Positions 1 through 7,350 of a DNA stretch of 64,000 bases are shown here, in pieces. The DNA is taken from contig NZ_CP120416.1 of NCBI RefSeq assembly GCF_032773895.1, positions 4,865,001 through 4,929,000 on the forward strand, in the 5' to 3' direction. How positions within the stretch are numbered: position 1 is the first letter of the stretch; each line of letters begins with the position of its first letter. The notes beneath the pieces are model-generated. The model was not told where the DNA came from. It saw nothing but the letters and a program-made list of their open reading frames with translations, and did not search any database. This DNA comes from Teredinibacter sp. KSP-S5-2. GTDB taxonomy: Bacteria > Pseudomonadota > Gammaproteobacteria > Pseudomonadales > Cellvibrionaceae. The translations under genes and the position numbers were made by a program.

Positions 1-804
1 ATCCACCTCCAGTTCATGGCGAAATTCGCTCTCTGCCAAAACAACGCCAGCGAGGAACGCACCAAGAGCCGGTGACAGGCCAACGGTTTTCATCAGCGCT
101 TCGATCGCAACCACAATAAGCAATGACAAAGCAGTAAACACTTCGCGTAAGCGGGAGCTTGCGACAAAACGGAAAATGGGTGCGGCAATGTATTTACCGC
201 CTACAACAATAAAGGCAACCGTGGCGACGGTGACAACTACTTGCCAGTGAATTGCCAGGTGGCTCATCAAGCCGCCACCATGCACATTGCTAGCCTCCTG
301 AACGGCGAGCAGTGGTAATAGGGCGAGAATGGGGATAACTGCGATATCCTGAAACAGTAACACTGAGAAAACGCTTTGCCCGGTTTGTGTTTTTAGTACA
401 CCCCGTTCGGCTAACGATTGGAGCACAATTGCAGTCGAAGAAAGCGCTAATGCTAATCCAAGGGCTATTAAGGTTTGCCAGCCATAATCGGTTAGCCAGA
501 ATAAACTGAGCGCAATTGCGATACTCGTCAGAACTACCTGAGAACCGCCAAGCCCTAATATCGGTCGTCGCATTTGCCATAGCCTGTTTGGGCGAAGTTC
601 CAGGCCGATTAAAAACAGCATCATAACCACGCCAAACTCAGCAAAGTGCATCACTTCTGTTTGGTCGCCAACCAAGCCTAATACAAACGGGCCAATCGCG
701 ACCCCGGCCATGAGATAGCCTAATACCGAGCCTAATCCTAATCGTTTAGCAATGGGCACGGATATTACGGCGGCACAGAGGTAGATAAGCGCACTAATCA
801 GCAT
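1..804 (-). CDS. Kef-type (CPA2) monovalent cation:proton antiporter, N-terminal part
   Basis: Partial gene running off the left edge; 268 codons from the ATG at 804 are visible, with no stop. The translation is a chain of hydrophobic segments. It matches the KefB/KefC membrane domain closely, with the motif SVLLFQDIAVIP near residue 134, GVVMMLFLIGLEL near 52-64 and the Kef-type loop ending LAESEFRHELE at the window edge. Family knowledge: these inner-membrane proteins exchange K+ (or Na+) for protons and are often gated by glutathione adducts through a C-terminal RCK domain, which would lie outside the window. I therefore cannot tell a Kef protein from a related antiporter without RCK. A 5-bp inverted repeat (AGCGT 842-846, ACGCT 854-858) lies upstream and may be regulatory. 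Confidence 0.9.
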   Translation of the reverse strand, partial: MLISALIYLCAAVISVPIAKRLGLGSVLGYLMAGVAIGPFVLGLVGDQTEVMHFAEFGVVMMLFLIGLELRPNRLWQMRRPILGLGGSQVVLTSIAIALSLFWLTDYGWQTLIALGLALALSSTAIVLQSLAERGVLKTQTGQSVFSVLLFQDIAVIPILALLPLLAVQEASNVHGGGLMSHLAIHWQVVVTVATVAFIVVGGKYIAAPIFRFVASSRLREVFTALSLLIVVAIEALMKTVGLSPALGAFLAGVVLAESEFRHELEVD

Positions 805-1104
805 GGGTTTCTTCCTAATTGTATAAATATGTAAAATTTCGAGCGTTGTAATTACGCTACTTTATTCACGCTAATATAATTTAGCAGTCGGTGTTATGTC
901 TTCAAGTTCCAATCTTTGGCATAGCATTTCTCATACGCAAAAGGTTTAATCTGTGATGTGGATTACAAAAAAGTACAGGTGTCTCCTTTTTGTCAGAGAA
1001 AAACTGGTTGATGTGGCAAAGTAATATACTCTTCGGCTTATTATCTCTCTCATTCATCGTGGTGAATAAACAATGAGTAGAAGAAAACAGCCGGTAGCGG
1101 GAAA
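805..1104. other. intergenic region between divergent antiporter and phospholipase genes
   Basis: About 300 bases without a credible gene. It should carry the promoters of the leftward antiporter and of the rightward phospholipase gene. Two things stand out: the short inverted repeat at 842-858 and a CRP-like palindrome at 952-967. I could not place convincing -35/-10 pairs. Confidence 0.5.
952..967 (+). promoter_or_regulatory. candidate CRP/Vfr-type operator
   Basis: TGTGATGTGGATTACA matches the CRP consensus TGTGA-N6-TCACA with one mismatch in the right half-site. It lies about 150 bases before the first possible phospholipase start, a plausible activator position. This rests on pattern matching only. 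Confidence 0.35.
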
Positions 1105-2097
1105 ATGGTTGCGATAAAAAATATTGGATTATGCCCGCCGGTTGCCCTTAAAGACAAAAATAAAACGCGATTTGGACAAGTTACCATGCACTATGTAGAC
1201 AGTAATTGTATAACGTTTAGGTTAAGAATTTTTGGCTATCTGATGGTTGGAGTTATAGGCAGTTTTTGCAGCTTGGTCAGTGCCTCCGAAGATGTATTGG
1301 ATGACCGGGTAAATGCGGAAATAGCTTCATTAAATAACGCGTTTATTATTACGCAGCATGCCAATAATTATGTATTGCCGTACACTGTTATGGATGAACC
1401 GAACCAGGAGCCTTACCTGCCATTCGGTGAAAATTTTTTGCAAAAAGAGGAAGCTAAATATCAGATCAGCATGAAGGCGCCAATATATAATCGTCGGGCA
1501 ACGGAACTTGAAGGTTTGTATTTTGCGTTTACCGCTAAATCCTGGTGGCAGGTATACAGTTCTGAAACCTCAAGGCCATTTCGGGAAACCAATTATGAAC
1601 CCGAGTTGTTCTATAGCTGGTATCCGGAAAAACGATATTGGGATTCGGAATGGTTAATGCTAAGGCTTGGGCTAAATCACCAATCAAATGGCGAATCCAG
1701 TTCTTGGTCCCGAAGTTGGAATCGGGTATTTGTCAGTGCGATGGCAGAAAATAGCTATGGGTTTGGTTCCTTGCGTTTGTGGTATCGCATTCCCGAAGAC
1801 AAAAAAGAAACACCAGATGCCCCAAAAGGCGATGACAATCCGGATATTGAACACTACCTGGGGCACTTTGAATTGCGATTGGGAACAAAATTCAAAGAAG
1901 CCAAAATGACTATGATGATGAGAAACAATTTAAGAACAGAAAATAATCGTGGCTATATGGAATTAAACTTTGCTTACCCTATAAACAAACGTTTTGACTT
2001 GTTGTTCCAATACGTTAACGGCTATGGAGAATCGTTGATCGACTACAATCATGATATTGAGCGTTTTGGTATTGGTTTTCAACTAGCGGACTATTAG
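1105..2097 (+). CDS. pldA: outer membrane phospholipase A (PldA)
   Basis: Predicted outer-membrane phospholipase A1, a 12-stranded barrel that hydrolyses phospholipids reaching the outer leaflet and so restores membrane asymmetry. The active site is visible: NHQSNG with His192 and Ser194, then Asn206 in SRSWNR. The 2 and 12 residue spacings are the same as in E. coli PldA (H142, S144, N156). The last residues form alternating beta-strand patterns. Start is uncertain. Counting from 1105 puts the signal peptide (RLRIFGYLMVGVIGSFC, then SLVSA) unusually far in; the ATG at 1186 gives a normal signal sequence and is the better guess. A terminator follows at 2113-2142. The gene is monocistronic as far as I can see. 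Confidence 0.92.
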   Translation: MVAIKNIGLCPPVALKDKNKTRFGQVTMHYVDSNCITFRLRIFGYLMVGVIGSFCSLVSASEDVLDDRVNAEIASLNNAFIITQHANNYVLPYTVMDEPNQEPYLPFGENFLQKEEAKYQISMKAPIYNRRATELEGLYFAFTAKSWWQVYSSETSRPFRETNYEPELFYSWYPEKRYWDSEWLMLRLGLNHQSNGESSSWSRSWNRVFVSAMAENSYGFGSLRLWYRIPEDKKETPDAPKGDDNPDIEHYLGHFELRLGTKFKEAKMTMMMRNNLRTENNRGYMELNFAYPINKRFDLLFQYVNGYGESLIDYNHDIERFGIGFQLADY

Positions 2098-2112
2098 CCC
2101 TTTCGGTTGTTT

Positions 2113-2142
2113 GGCAGGTGTTGGATGTGTGCCCTACCTGCC
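2113..2142 (+). terminator. intrinsic terminator after pldA
   Basis: Perfect 7-bp stem GGCAGGT (2113-2119) / ACCTGCC (2136-2142) with a 16-base loop, followed directly by TTTTAT. It lies 16 bases after the pldA stop. Confidence 0.65.
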
Positions 2143-2220
2143 TTTTATATAATCATTCGTGTGGTATTTCTTTTTTTTTATTCTTGTACACTACTCTTAC
2201 CTTCGTTATTCAGCACAATC

Positions 2221-2278
2221 AGCTTGGCTTAGATGAACTACAATTGTTTTTAATAATGTCATTTAATAAAGCCAAGCT
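2221..2278. repeat. 10-bp inverted repeat just before the nucleotidyltransferase-HEPN gene
   Basis: AGCTTGGCTT (2221-2230) and AAGCCAAGCT (2269-2278) are perfect reverse complements separated by 38 AT-rich bases. The right arm ends 8 bases before the ATG at 2287, so it covers the place where a ribosome binding site would be. It could be an operator or an mRNA stem closing the start. See findings. Confidence 0.55.
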
Positions 2279-2286
2279 CTGATGGA

Positions 2287-3126
2287 ATGAATAATTGTTT
2301 AGCGCATTTGTCGGATAGCCATCTCGTTGCTATTCAGGAAATTTACCGCCTTATCCAGTATCAGGCTGATCAGCTCTTTGATGAATCCCCGATTGATCTT
2401 CTTGAGCATGTTATTCTCTTTGGACCTTATGCGAGAAAAACGATTGGATCAGTTTCTGATGAGGATGCGTGTTTTGTACTTATTATTCTGAATAAGAAAT
2501 ATCAGGAGTCGGGTCTTGAATTGAGTTCGGCGGTAGAAGAGAAGGCAGTCAGGTACACCAGGCTGCCTGTCAGTGTCATTGCTTTGAGTAACGACCAGGT
2601 AATGGAAGATGCCCATTTACCAAAACACTGGATTAAAAAAGTTGCGCAAGAAGGTATCTTTCTTCTTTCAAACAAGAAGAATTTTATTCTGCCCGAGATA
2701 ATCGATGATCATCACGATATGAATCATTATTGCGATTTGTATCAAGTAACATCAATTAATGAATATTTTATTGATTGTGATCGTTCTATCAATCGGCATG
2801 ATTACAAGCTGGCTTCGTTCTACCTTCATCAAGCCGTGGAGGCAATTTATAAATATTTGTTGAAATATATCTCCGGGTGTCAGGTGGAAACAAAAAACAT
2901 TCTGTCTCTGCACCGCCTCGCTTTAGAATTTATCACCGATTTCCCTGTTTTGGAAAAGGTGTTTGTGCCAGATTCAAAAATAAGAAAGCGGTGTTTCGAA
3001 CGTTTTTCTGATGCTTCGTATAAAGCAAGATATTCCGATTGTTATCAAATGAATCAGGATGAGATTGTTTGGTTGCGTGATGAGGCGGAAGTGTTGAAGA
3101 AACATTTCTTTCAGGCTATAGAGTGA
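2287..3126 (+). CDS. nucleotidyltransferase (MNT-like) - HEPN domain fusion protein
   Basis: 279 residues in two parts. The N-terminal half carries a nucleotidyltransferase-type motif, LFGPYAR (44-50) followed by SDED (57-60). This corresponds to the family pattern GSxAxG...DxD, with Pro replacing the usual Ser and both aspartates (58, 60) kept. The C-terminal part (about 155-275) looks like a HEPN helical domain: SFYLHQAVEAIYKYLL, a later SLHRLALEF, and ARYSDCYQMNQDE near 247-259, which resembles the ARYPD segment of HEPN proteins. In most genomes MNT and HEPN are separate genes of a toxin-antitoxin pair in which MNT modifies and silences the HEPN ribonuclease; here they are one chain. I see no clear R-x4-6-H ribonuclease motif, so toxicity is not established. 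It is a single gene with no obvious partner, and a 10-bp inverted repeat sits at its start. Confidence 0.7.
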   Translation: MNNCLAHLSDSHLVAIQEIYRLIQYQADQLFDESPIDLLEHVILFGPYARKTIGSVSDEDACFVLIILNKKYQESGLELSSAVEEKAVRYTRLPVSVIALSNDQVMEDAHLPKHWIKKVAQEGIFLLSNKKNFILPEIIDDHHDMNHYCDLYQVTSINEYFIDCDRSINRHDYKLASFYLHQAVEAIYKYLLKYISGCQVETKNILSLHRLALEFITDFPVLEKVFVPDSKIRKRCFERFSDASYKARYSDCYQMNQDEIVWLRDEAEVLKKHFFQAIE

Positions 3127-3225
3127 CGGTTGAATTAGCCGCCAATTAAATCTATGCTGGAATTTGTCCTCTGAGATAATGATAATACTCGGCCAAAAAG
3201 ATCCATTGAGTGCAGAGAGAATCTT

Positions 3226-3825
3226 ATGGCTTTAACCGAATCCGTGATGCTGGCGTTGGGAACATCCGCACCAGATTTTAGTTTGCCTTCGACGGAAGGG
3301 CATATTGTTTCCCTTGATGACTTTAAACATAAAAAGTTACTTGTCGTTATTTTTATGTGTAATCATTGCCCCTATGTAAAGCATATTGCTACAGCGCTTG
3401 CTCAAGTGGCCAGTGAGTATTCGGCCAAAAATGTCGGGTTTGTTGGGATCAGTAGTAATGATGTTGAGGCGTATCCAGAAGACTCGTTGGAAAAAATGAA
3501 ACAGGAAAAGATTGAGAGAGAATACACTTTTCCTTATCTTCTGGACGAAACTCAGGAAGTTGCATTGGTGTATAACGCGGCGTGTACGCCAGACTTCTTT
3601 GTGTTTGATGAGAATAGAGCGTTAGCGTATCGAGGACAGTTTGATGATACCCGGCCATCACGTATTGCTTCAGGTCAATATGACTTCAGTGGCAATTTGG
3701 CCAGTGGTTCAGATTTGAAAGCCGCTTTGGATACGCTGCTTGCCGGTAATGACCTGACCGGGACGCAATATCCCGCCATGGGGTGTAACATTAAATGGAA
3801 ACCTGGTAACGAGCCCATTAACTAA
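3226..3825 (+). CDS. thioredoxin-like redoxin (AhpC/TSA family)
   Basis: 199-residue cytoplasmic protein with no signal peptide. The start has APDFSLPSTEG, the usual opening of peroxiredoxin/TlpA-like folds, followed by FMCNHCPYVKH with a CxxC pair (Cys45, Cys48). TPDFFVFDENR near 127-137 supplies the cis-proline loop. This matches the thioredoxin family proteins often annotated as AhpC/TSA redoxins with a CNHCPYV motif; their substrates are mostly unknown. The ATG at 3226 is preceded by GAGAGAATCTT, an acceptable ribosome site. It converges with the DUF1287 gene 5 bases away, with no clear terminator between them. Confidence 0.85.
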   Translation: MALTESVMLALGTSAPDFSLPSTEGHIVSLDDFKHKKLLVVIFMCNHCPYVKHIATALAQVASEYSAKNVGFVGISSNDVEAYPEDSLEKMKQEKIEREYTFPYLLDETQEVALVYNAACTPDFFVFDENRALAYRGQFDDTRPSRIASGQYDFSGNLASGSDLKAALDTLLAGNDLTGTQYPAMGCNIKWKPGNEPIN

Positions 3826-3830
3826 ATGCG

Positions 3831-4436
3831 CTAGATATTGATATCGGGCATGTATCGATAGTGTCCGGTAATCGGAAAACGAAATAAGCTGTTATCCATT
3901 TCCGGCCCTTGGCCAATGTTATGGACGACCAAAGGTGTTTGGGTCTCGGGGTCTTTTATATCCACCACAATACCAATATGGGGTAAATTTCCTGGCAACA
4001 TCCAGGTAACAATATCGCCTGGTAGATAATCTTCTGGCTGGTTACTTATTGCTTGTTGTTCACCGTGTCTGGTAAAAAAAGTTTGTAAGTTAGGAACGCG
4101 ACGGTGATCGATATTACTGTCGGGTTTTTTCATTCCCCAAATTCTGTTAGAGGGATAACTATCGAAATGCGCAGAAATATCTTCGTGAACCTGTTGTTGT
4201 AAATCAATTCCCAGTTGACGATAGCTACGGATGATTACGTCAGTACATACGCCAATGTGTGCTGGAACGTCTCCCATTGGATATGAAATGCGTCGATAAC
4301 TTCCATCATAAGTAATCTGCACTAAGGTCCTGCTCTTGGCTGCATTAACCAGTTCGGTAATATGTTGGTTTGATGCCTGTACAAAATACGAAGAAAAAAG
4401 GATTGGCAAGGCGGTAACGGCAGTTAAAAAGCGCAT
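3831..4436 (-). CDS. periplasmic DUF1287 family protein (YijF-like)
   Basis: 201 residues with a signal peptide (hydrophobic 5-18, likely cut after QAS). The mature part matches the DUF1287 family (E. coli YijF): AHIGVCTDVIIRSY with Cys64, DYLPGDIVTW (136-145) and LPHIGIVVD with His153. The Cys...His arrangement and the PGDIV strand resemble NlpC/P60-type cysteine peptidases or amidases, so a cell-wall role is a fair guess, but no activity is established for the family. The ATG at 4436 has GGGGAG eight bases upstream, which fixes the start. Confidence 0.85.
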   Translation of the reverse strand: MRFLTAVTALPILFSSYFVQASNQHITELVNAAKSRTLVQITYDGSYRRISYPMGDVPAHIGVCTDVIIRSYRQLGIDLQQQVHEDISAHFDSYPSNRIWGMKKPDSNIDHRRVPNLQTFFTRHGEQQAISNQPEDYLPGDIVTWMLPGNLPHIGIVVDIKDPETQTPLVVHNIGQGPEMDNSLFRFPITGHYRYMPDINI

Positions 4437-4539
4437 CGGAACTTCTCCCCATTGAACTCACAGATATATGACACCATTTTTTTGCGAAAGGTTCTTTTTG
4501 GGTATTCGTAGCGAGGAAAGTGGATTGGGAGAATGAAAA

Positions 4540-4557
4540 AAGGCACCGAAGTGCCTT
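4540..4557 (-). terminator. intrinsic terminator of the aldehyde dehydrogenase gene
   Basis: Read on the minus strand: AAGGCAC, a TTCG tetraloop and GTGCCTT, followed by a T-rich run. The 7-bp stem with a UUCG-type loop lies about 27 bases after the stop at 4585. It closes the left side of the 4585-8376 module. Confidence 0.8.
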
Positions 4558-4584
4558 CTTAAAAAATTATTGCCGAAGATGCAA

Positions 4585-5562
4585 TTAACTAAATGCCAAT
4601 GATTGGGTTTGTCTCTGAGAAACTTTGGTGCGAGCAAACTCTTCGGCAACGGCAATCGCTGCGCAATTAATAATATCCAGATTGCCAGCGTACTCAGGTA
4701 AATAATCACCCAAACCTCGGACGCTGATATCAACCCGAACACTACCACCCTCTGCAACAGGTTTTCGTTCCAAACGATAGCCCGGAACATATCGTTGGAC
4801 GCGCCGTAAAATATCCTCCAAAGGACTCACTAGTGATTCCGCTTCGATTTTTGTATCGCACTCGGCATAAATTGTTGTGCGCATATCGGATGGTGGATTG
4901 ATGTCATCAACAATTAGTTCGACGTCAATATCGCTGTCCGCAACACCAGTGTATTTACTTAAACCGAATTTCGTATTGCGATAATATTCATCGATATTTG
5001 CAATCGTGGCGGGGCCGATTGATTCACCGGCAACCACAGATGAAACTTTTAATTGTTTAATTTCCGGCATTGCAACAGAAAGCATGTAGGCGATCGGAAT
5101 CGATGATTGTCCACCGCAAGAAATCATGCTGACATTCTTGTGAGCAGCTACACCATCAATCTCGATTGCAGGAACGATGCATTCACCAATTTGAGAAGGC
5201 GTCATGTCGATAGCAAAAATACCAAGCTGATCAAAAATCTGAGCATGCTCAATATGGTAAGCAGCAGAAGTCGCATCGAATACGATATCGCATTCGTAAT
5301 CACCACTTCTAAACGCTTCAATTCCTCGGTCGGAAATTGGCACCTTTAACATTGCGGCCTTTTGCATGCCTGGTGAATTTAAATTTCTTCCAGCAAAAAT
5401 TCTACAATCCAAATATTCAGAACGAAGAACTTTTATTAGTAAATCGGTACCAATTTTCCCTGTGCCTAGAATACCTACCTTGATTTTTTCATCTAACATT
5501 AATGTATTAGTCTTAATATTTTTAGATGAATTCTTTGTAAAAGCCTTTCTTACGAACCACAT
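4585..5562 (-). CDS. acetylating acetaldehyde dehydrogenase (MhpF/BphJ/DmpF family), orphan
   Basis: Family reaction: aldehyde + NAD + CoA to acyl-CoA. The Rossmann motif VGILGTGKIGTDL is at 29-41 and the catalytic cysteine lies in SCGGQSSIP (Cys149; most relatives have CGGQATIP). GNLDIINCAA near the C-terminus is typical. Length is 325, against about 310 for the family. The extra 21 residues at the N-terminus (starting MWFVRKAFTKN) come before the usual start at M22 (5499). They seem real, because GGAG lies 7 bases before the ATG at 5562, while M22 has no such site. The partner gene of this family, 4-hydroxy-2-oxovalerate aldolase, is not in the window, so the usual channelled meta-cleavage complex is not encoded here. 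It is transcribed divergently from the gene at 6004. Confidence 0.9.
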   Translation of the reverse strand: MWFVRKAFTKNSSKNIKTNTLMLDEKIKVGILGTGKIGTDLLIKVLRSEYLDCRIFAGRNLNSPGMQKAAMLKVPISDRGIEAFRSGDYECDIVFDATSAAYHIEHAQIFDQLGIFAIDMTPSQIGECIVPAIEIDGVAAHKNVSMISCGGQSSIPIAYMLSVAMPEIKQLKVSSVVAGESIGPATIANIDEYYRNTKFGLSKYTGVADSDIDVELIVDDINPPSDMRTTIYAECDTKIEAESLVSPLEDILRRVQRYVPGYRLERKPVAEGGSVRVDISVRGLGDYLPEYAGNLDIINCAAIAVAEEFARTKVSQRQTQSLAFS

Positions 5563-6003
5563 ATTCTTACTCCAATCCGTCGAAATTTGAGATTAATTAG
5601 CACTAAAAAACAACGACTTACTACTATTCCGTGATAGTTAACCTTAAAAACTCATTCTTTAGGATGGGTGAAAAAATAAATCAACACGCGCCAAAAAAAA
5701 CGATGATTTATTTAGTGACCATATTTAAGTCAATAAAGTCAGTCGCTTATCGATTTTTAGTTTAACTACACTTTTGTCGACATTTTTTACAGTGTTTTGG
5801 ATCTGCGTTATAGGTCACAAAAATTGGCGCAGATAGATGTCTGATGATTTTAATGAAGTGGTAATAGGGTGGTAAAAAAGTATGAATCAATATCTGAAAT
5901 AATCTATTGTGTATGTATAGTAAAAGTGCATTTTTTTATTTAATGCAAGCGATTGATGCTATATAGTCAGTGTGACGTTTTAATACGGAATGATTAGAAA
6001 ACA
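5563..6003. other. AT-rich divergent intergenic region
   Basis: 440 bases, very AT-rich, with no credible ORF. Visible structure: a 7-bp inverted repeat ATCTGCG (5801-5807) / CGCAGAT (5828-5834), and TGCATT (5927-5932) / AATGCA (5942-5947) flanking a T-rich core. It should contain promoters for the aldehyde dehydrogenase and for the 6004-8376 pair. Its size suggests regulation of both sides from shared sites. Confidence 0.5.
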
Positions 6004-7281
6004 ATGAAAACCAGTAAGAATTTAACAATGAGTAAAATCAGTAAAAATGAGCTGGAACAGGTTTTGGGTATTTTCGAACCTTGGTACATTGAAGACGTTA
6101 AATTTATTCAACGTTCAGAACAAATGCATATTGTTCTAGCTCAGGCGGTTGAAAAAACGAGCTACTCGTTACTGGGGATAAATAAAAGACGCCAAAAGAG
6201 TGAAGTTGAAAATAGCGCCATATGTCGTTGGAATCATATTCGATTAGGGAAATATTCAACTGTCATTGAGACCAAACAATCCTACGTTGAAGCCGCTTTA
6301 TCTCAATCCGTTAGTGCTGTTAAAGCACGGATTCCATTTATTGGTGAAATTGATAAAGATTATTCGTTTCACTTGGAGCAACTTGTTCGTATTGCAAGTT
6401 CGCGGCAAGTGAGCATGGATAACATGAGCGCGATTTGTCAGTTGGATATGGATTTATTGAAAAAAATACAATCTGATATCAGCGAAAGTTTGTCCAGTGA
6501 GAAATATTCCAACCCGATTCCTCCTGATACCGACCCCGTTTGGCGCGGTATTTTGACAGACAAGACTCGCTTGAGTACCAAATTATTCCCGCTGAAATTA
6601 TTGTTGTCCAACTTGAAACTTAAAGTTTCTGAAAGAAGTGACGATCCTGTTGTCTTACAAAAATCAGTTGCAGAATTGCGATCATTTTTTGAGTCTCATG
6701 CTTCTGAATTGAAAAATGAAATTGCTCAGGTATCAGGTGGATTTGTTGGTACAGCGAGAAAAGCGCAGAACGCGAATAAAGTTAAATTAATTTTGCCTGG
6801 CGTGAAAAATCAGATATGGCACGAAGTGTTAACGGGTGTGCTTAAAATTCCAACAAACAATATGGCATTAAATTTACTCATCTCAAAAATGAGGCTTATT
6901 CACGGTCGACCTGGAGAAGATAGAGCTAAACTTTATGCCGAATTGCGCAGCTTTTTCCATAAGAACGCACGCACTTTAAAACCCGAGCTACTATTTTTAA
7001 CTAAGCAACTGCAAAAAGATTCGTCGCCGCAGACAACAACCATATTGCCTGCATCTAATCATTCAATCTGGCAGCGAATTTTGTATGATGACGGTTATTT
7101 GCCTGCAAATAATTTACCCTATCAGTTGCTGCTTACCAATTTACGTGCATCTCTGGGAGAGTCCGGAACACGTGAGGCGGAAGCCAATGCAGCAAATCGG
7201 TTACGTATGTTTTTTATAAAGAATCAAGGTCTGATGAAGAAAGAAGTCAATCAGATTATACAGTTGGCGCAAACTGCCTAA
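6004..7281 (+). CDS. unrecognised protein with three tandem ~75-residue repeats; N-terminus faintly ISL3-transposase-like
   Basis: 425 residues, no signal peptide or membrane segment. The C-terminal 60% is three diverged copies of one unit at about 172-243, 263-338 and 347-422. Each has a tryptophan start (VWRGIL, IWHEVL, IWQRIL), a hydrophobic LLLSNL/LLISKM/LLLTNL helix, then ELRSFF/ELRSFF/RLRMFF and a final helix with K(N/P/K)E. The N-terminal 150 residues have LGIFEPWYIEDVKF, RWNHIRLGKYSTVIE and HLEQLVRIASSRQVSMDNMSA. The order and spacing recall the zinc-ribbon and helix-turn-helix start of ISL3 transposases, but the zinc cysteines are gone and there is no DDE catalytic part. That resemblance is my inference and is weak. 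The function is unknown. The gene at 7351 follows after 69 bases, probably in the same operon. Confidence 0.8.
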   Translation: MKTSKNLTMSKISKNELEQVLGIFEPWYIEDVKFIQRSEQMHIVLAQAVEKTSYSLLGINKRRQKSEVENSAICRWNHIRLGKYSTVIETKQSYVEAALSQSVSAVKARIPFIGEIDKDYSFHLEQLVRIASSRQVSMDNMSAICQLDMDLLKKIQSDISESLSSEKYSNPIPPDTDPVWRGILTDKTRLSTKLFPLKLLLSNLKLKVSERSDDPVVLQKSVAELRSFFESHASELKNEIAQVSGGFVGTARKAQNANKVKLILPGVKNQIWHEVLTGVLKIPTNNMALNLLISKMRLIHGRPGEDRAKLYAELRSFFHKNARTLKPELLFLTKQLQKDSSPQTTTILPASNHSIWQRILYDDGYLPANNLPYQLLLTNLRASLGESGTREAEANAANRLRMFFIKNQGLMKKEVNQIIQLAQTA

Positions 7282-7350
7282 CGTAGTAAACGCTATTTAA
7301 AAAGCCAATTCACCATTTAAGCCAATTTAAGCAGTCTGGAGTCTATTATT

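Noticed and set aside
290-580. 96-codon minus-strand ORF near the left edge
   Set aside because: It is out of frame with the antiporter, whose long frame without a stop clearly encodes the KefB/KefC-like sequence over the same bases.
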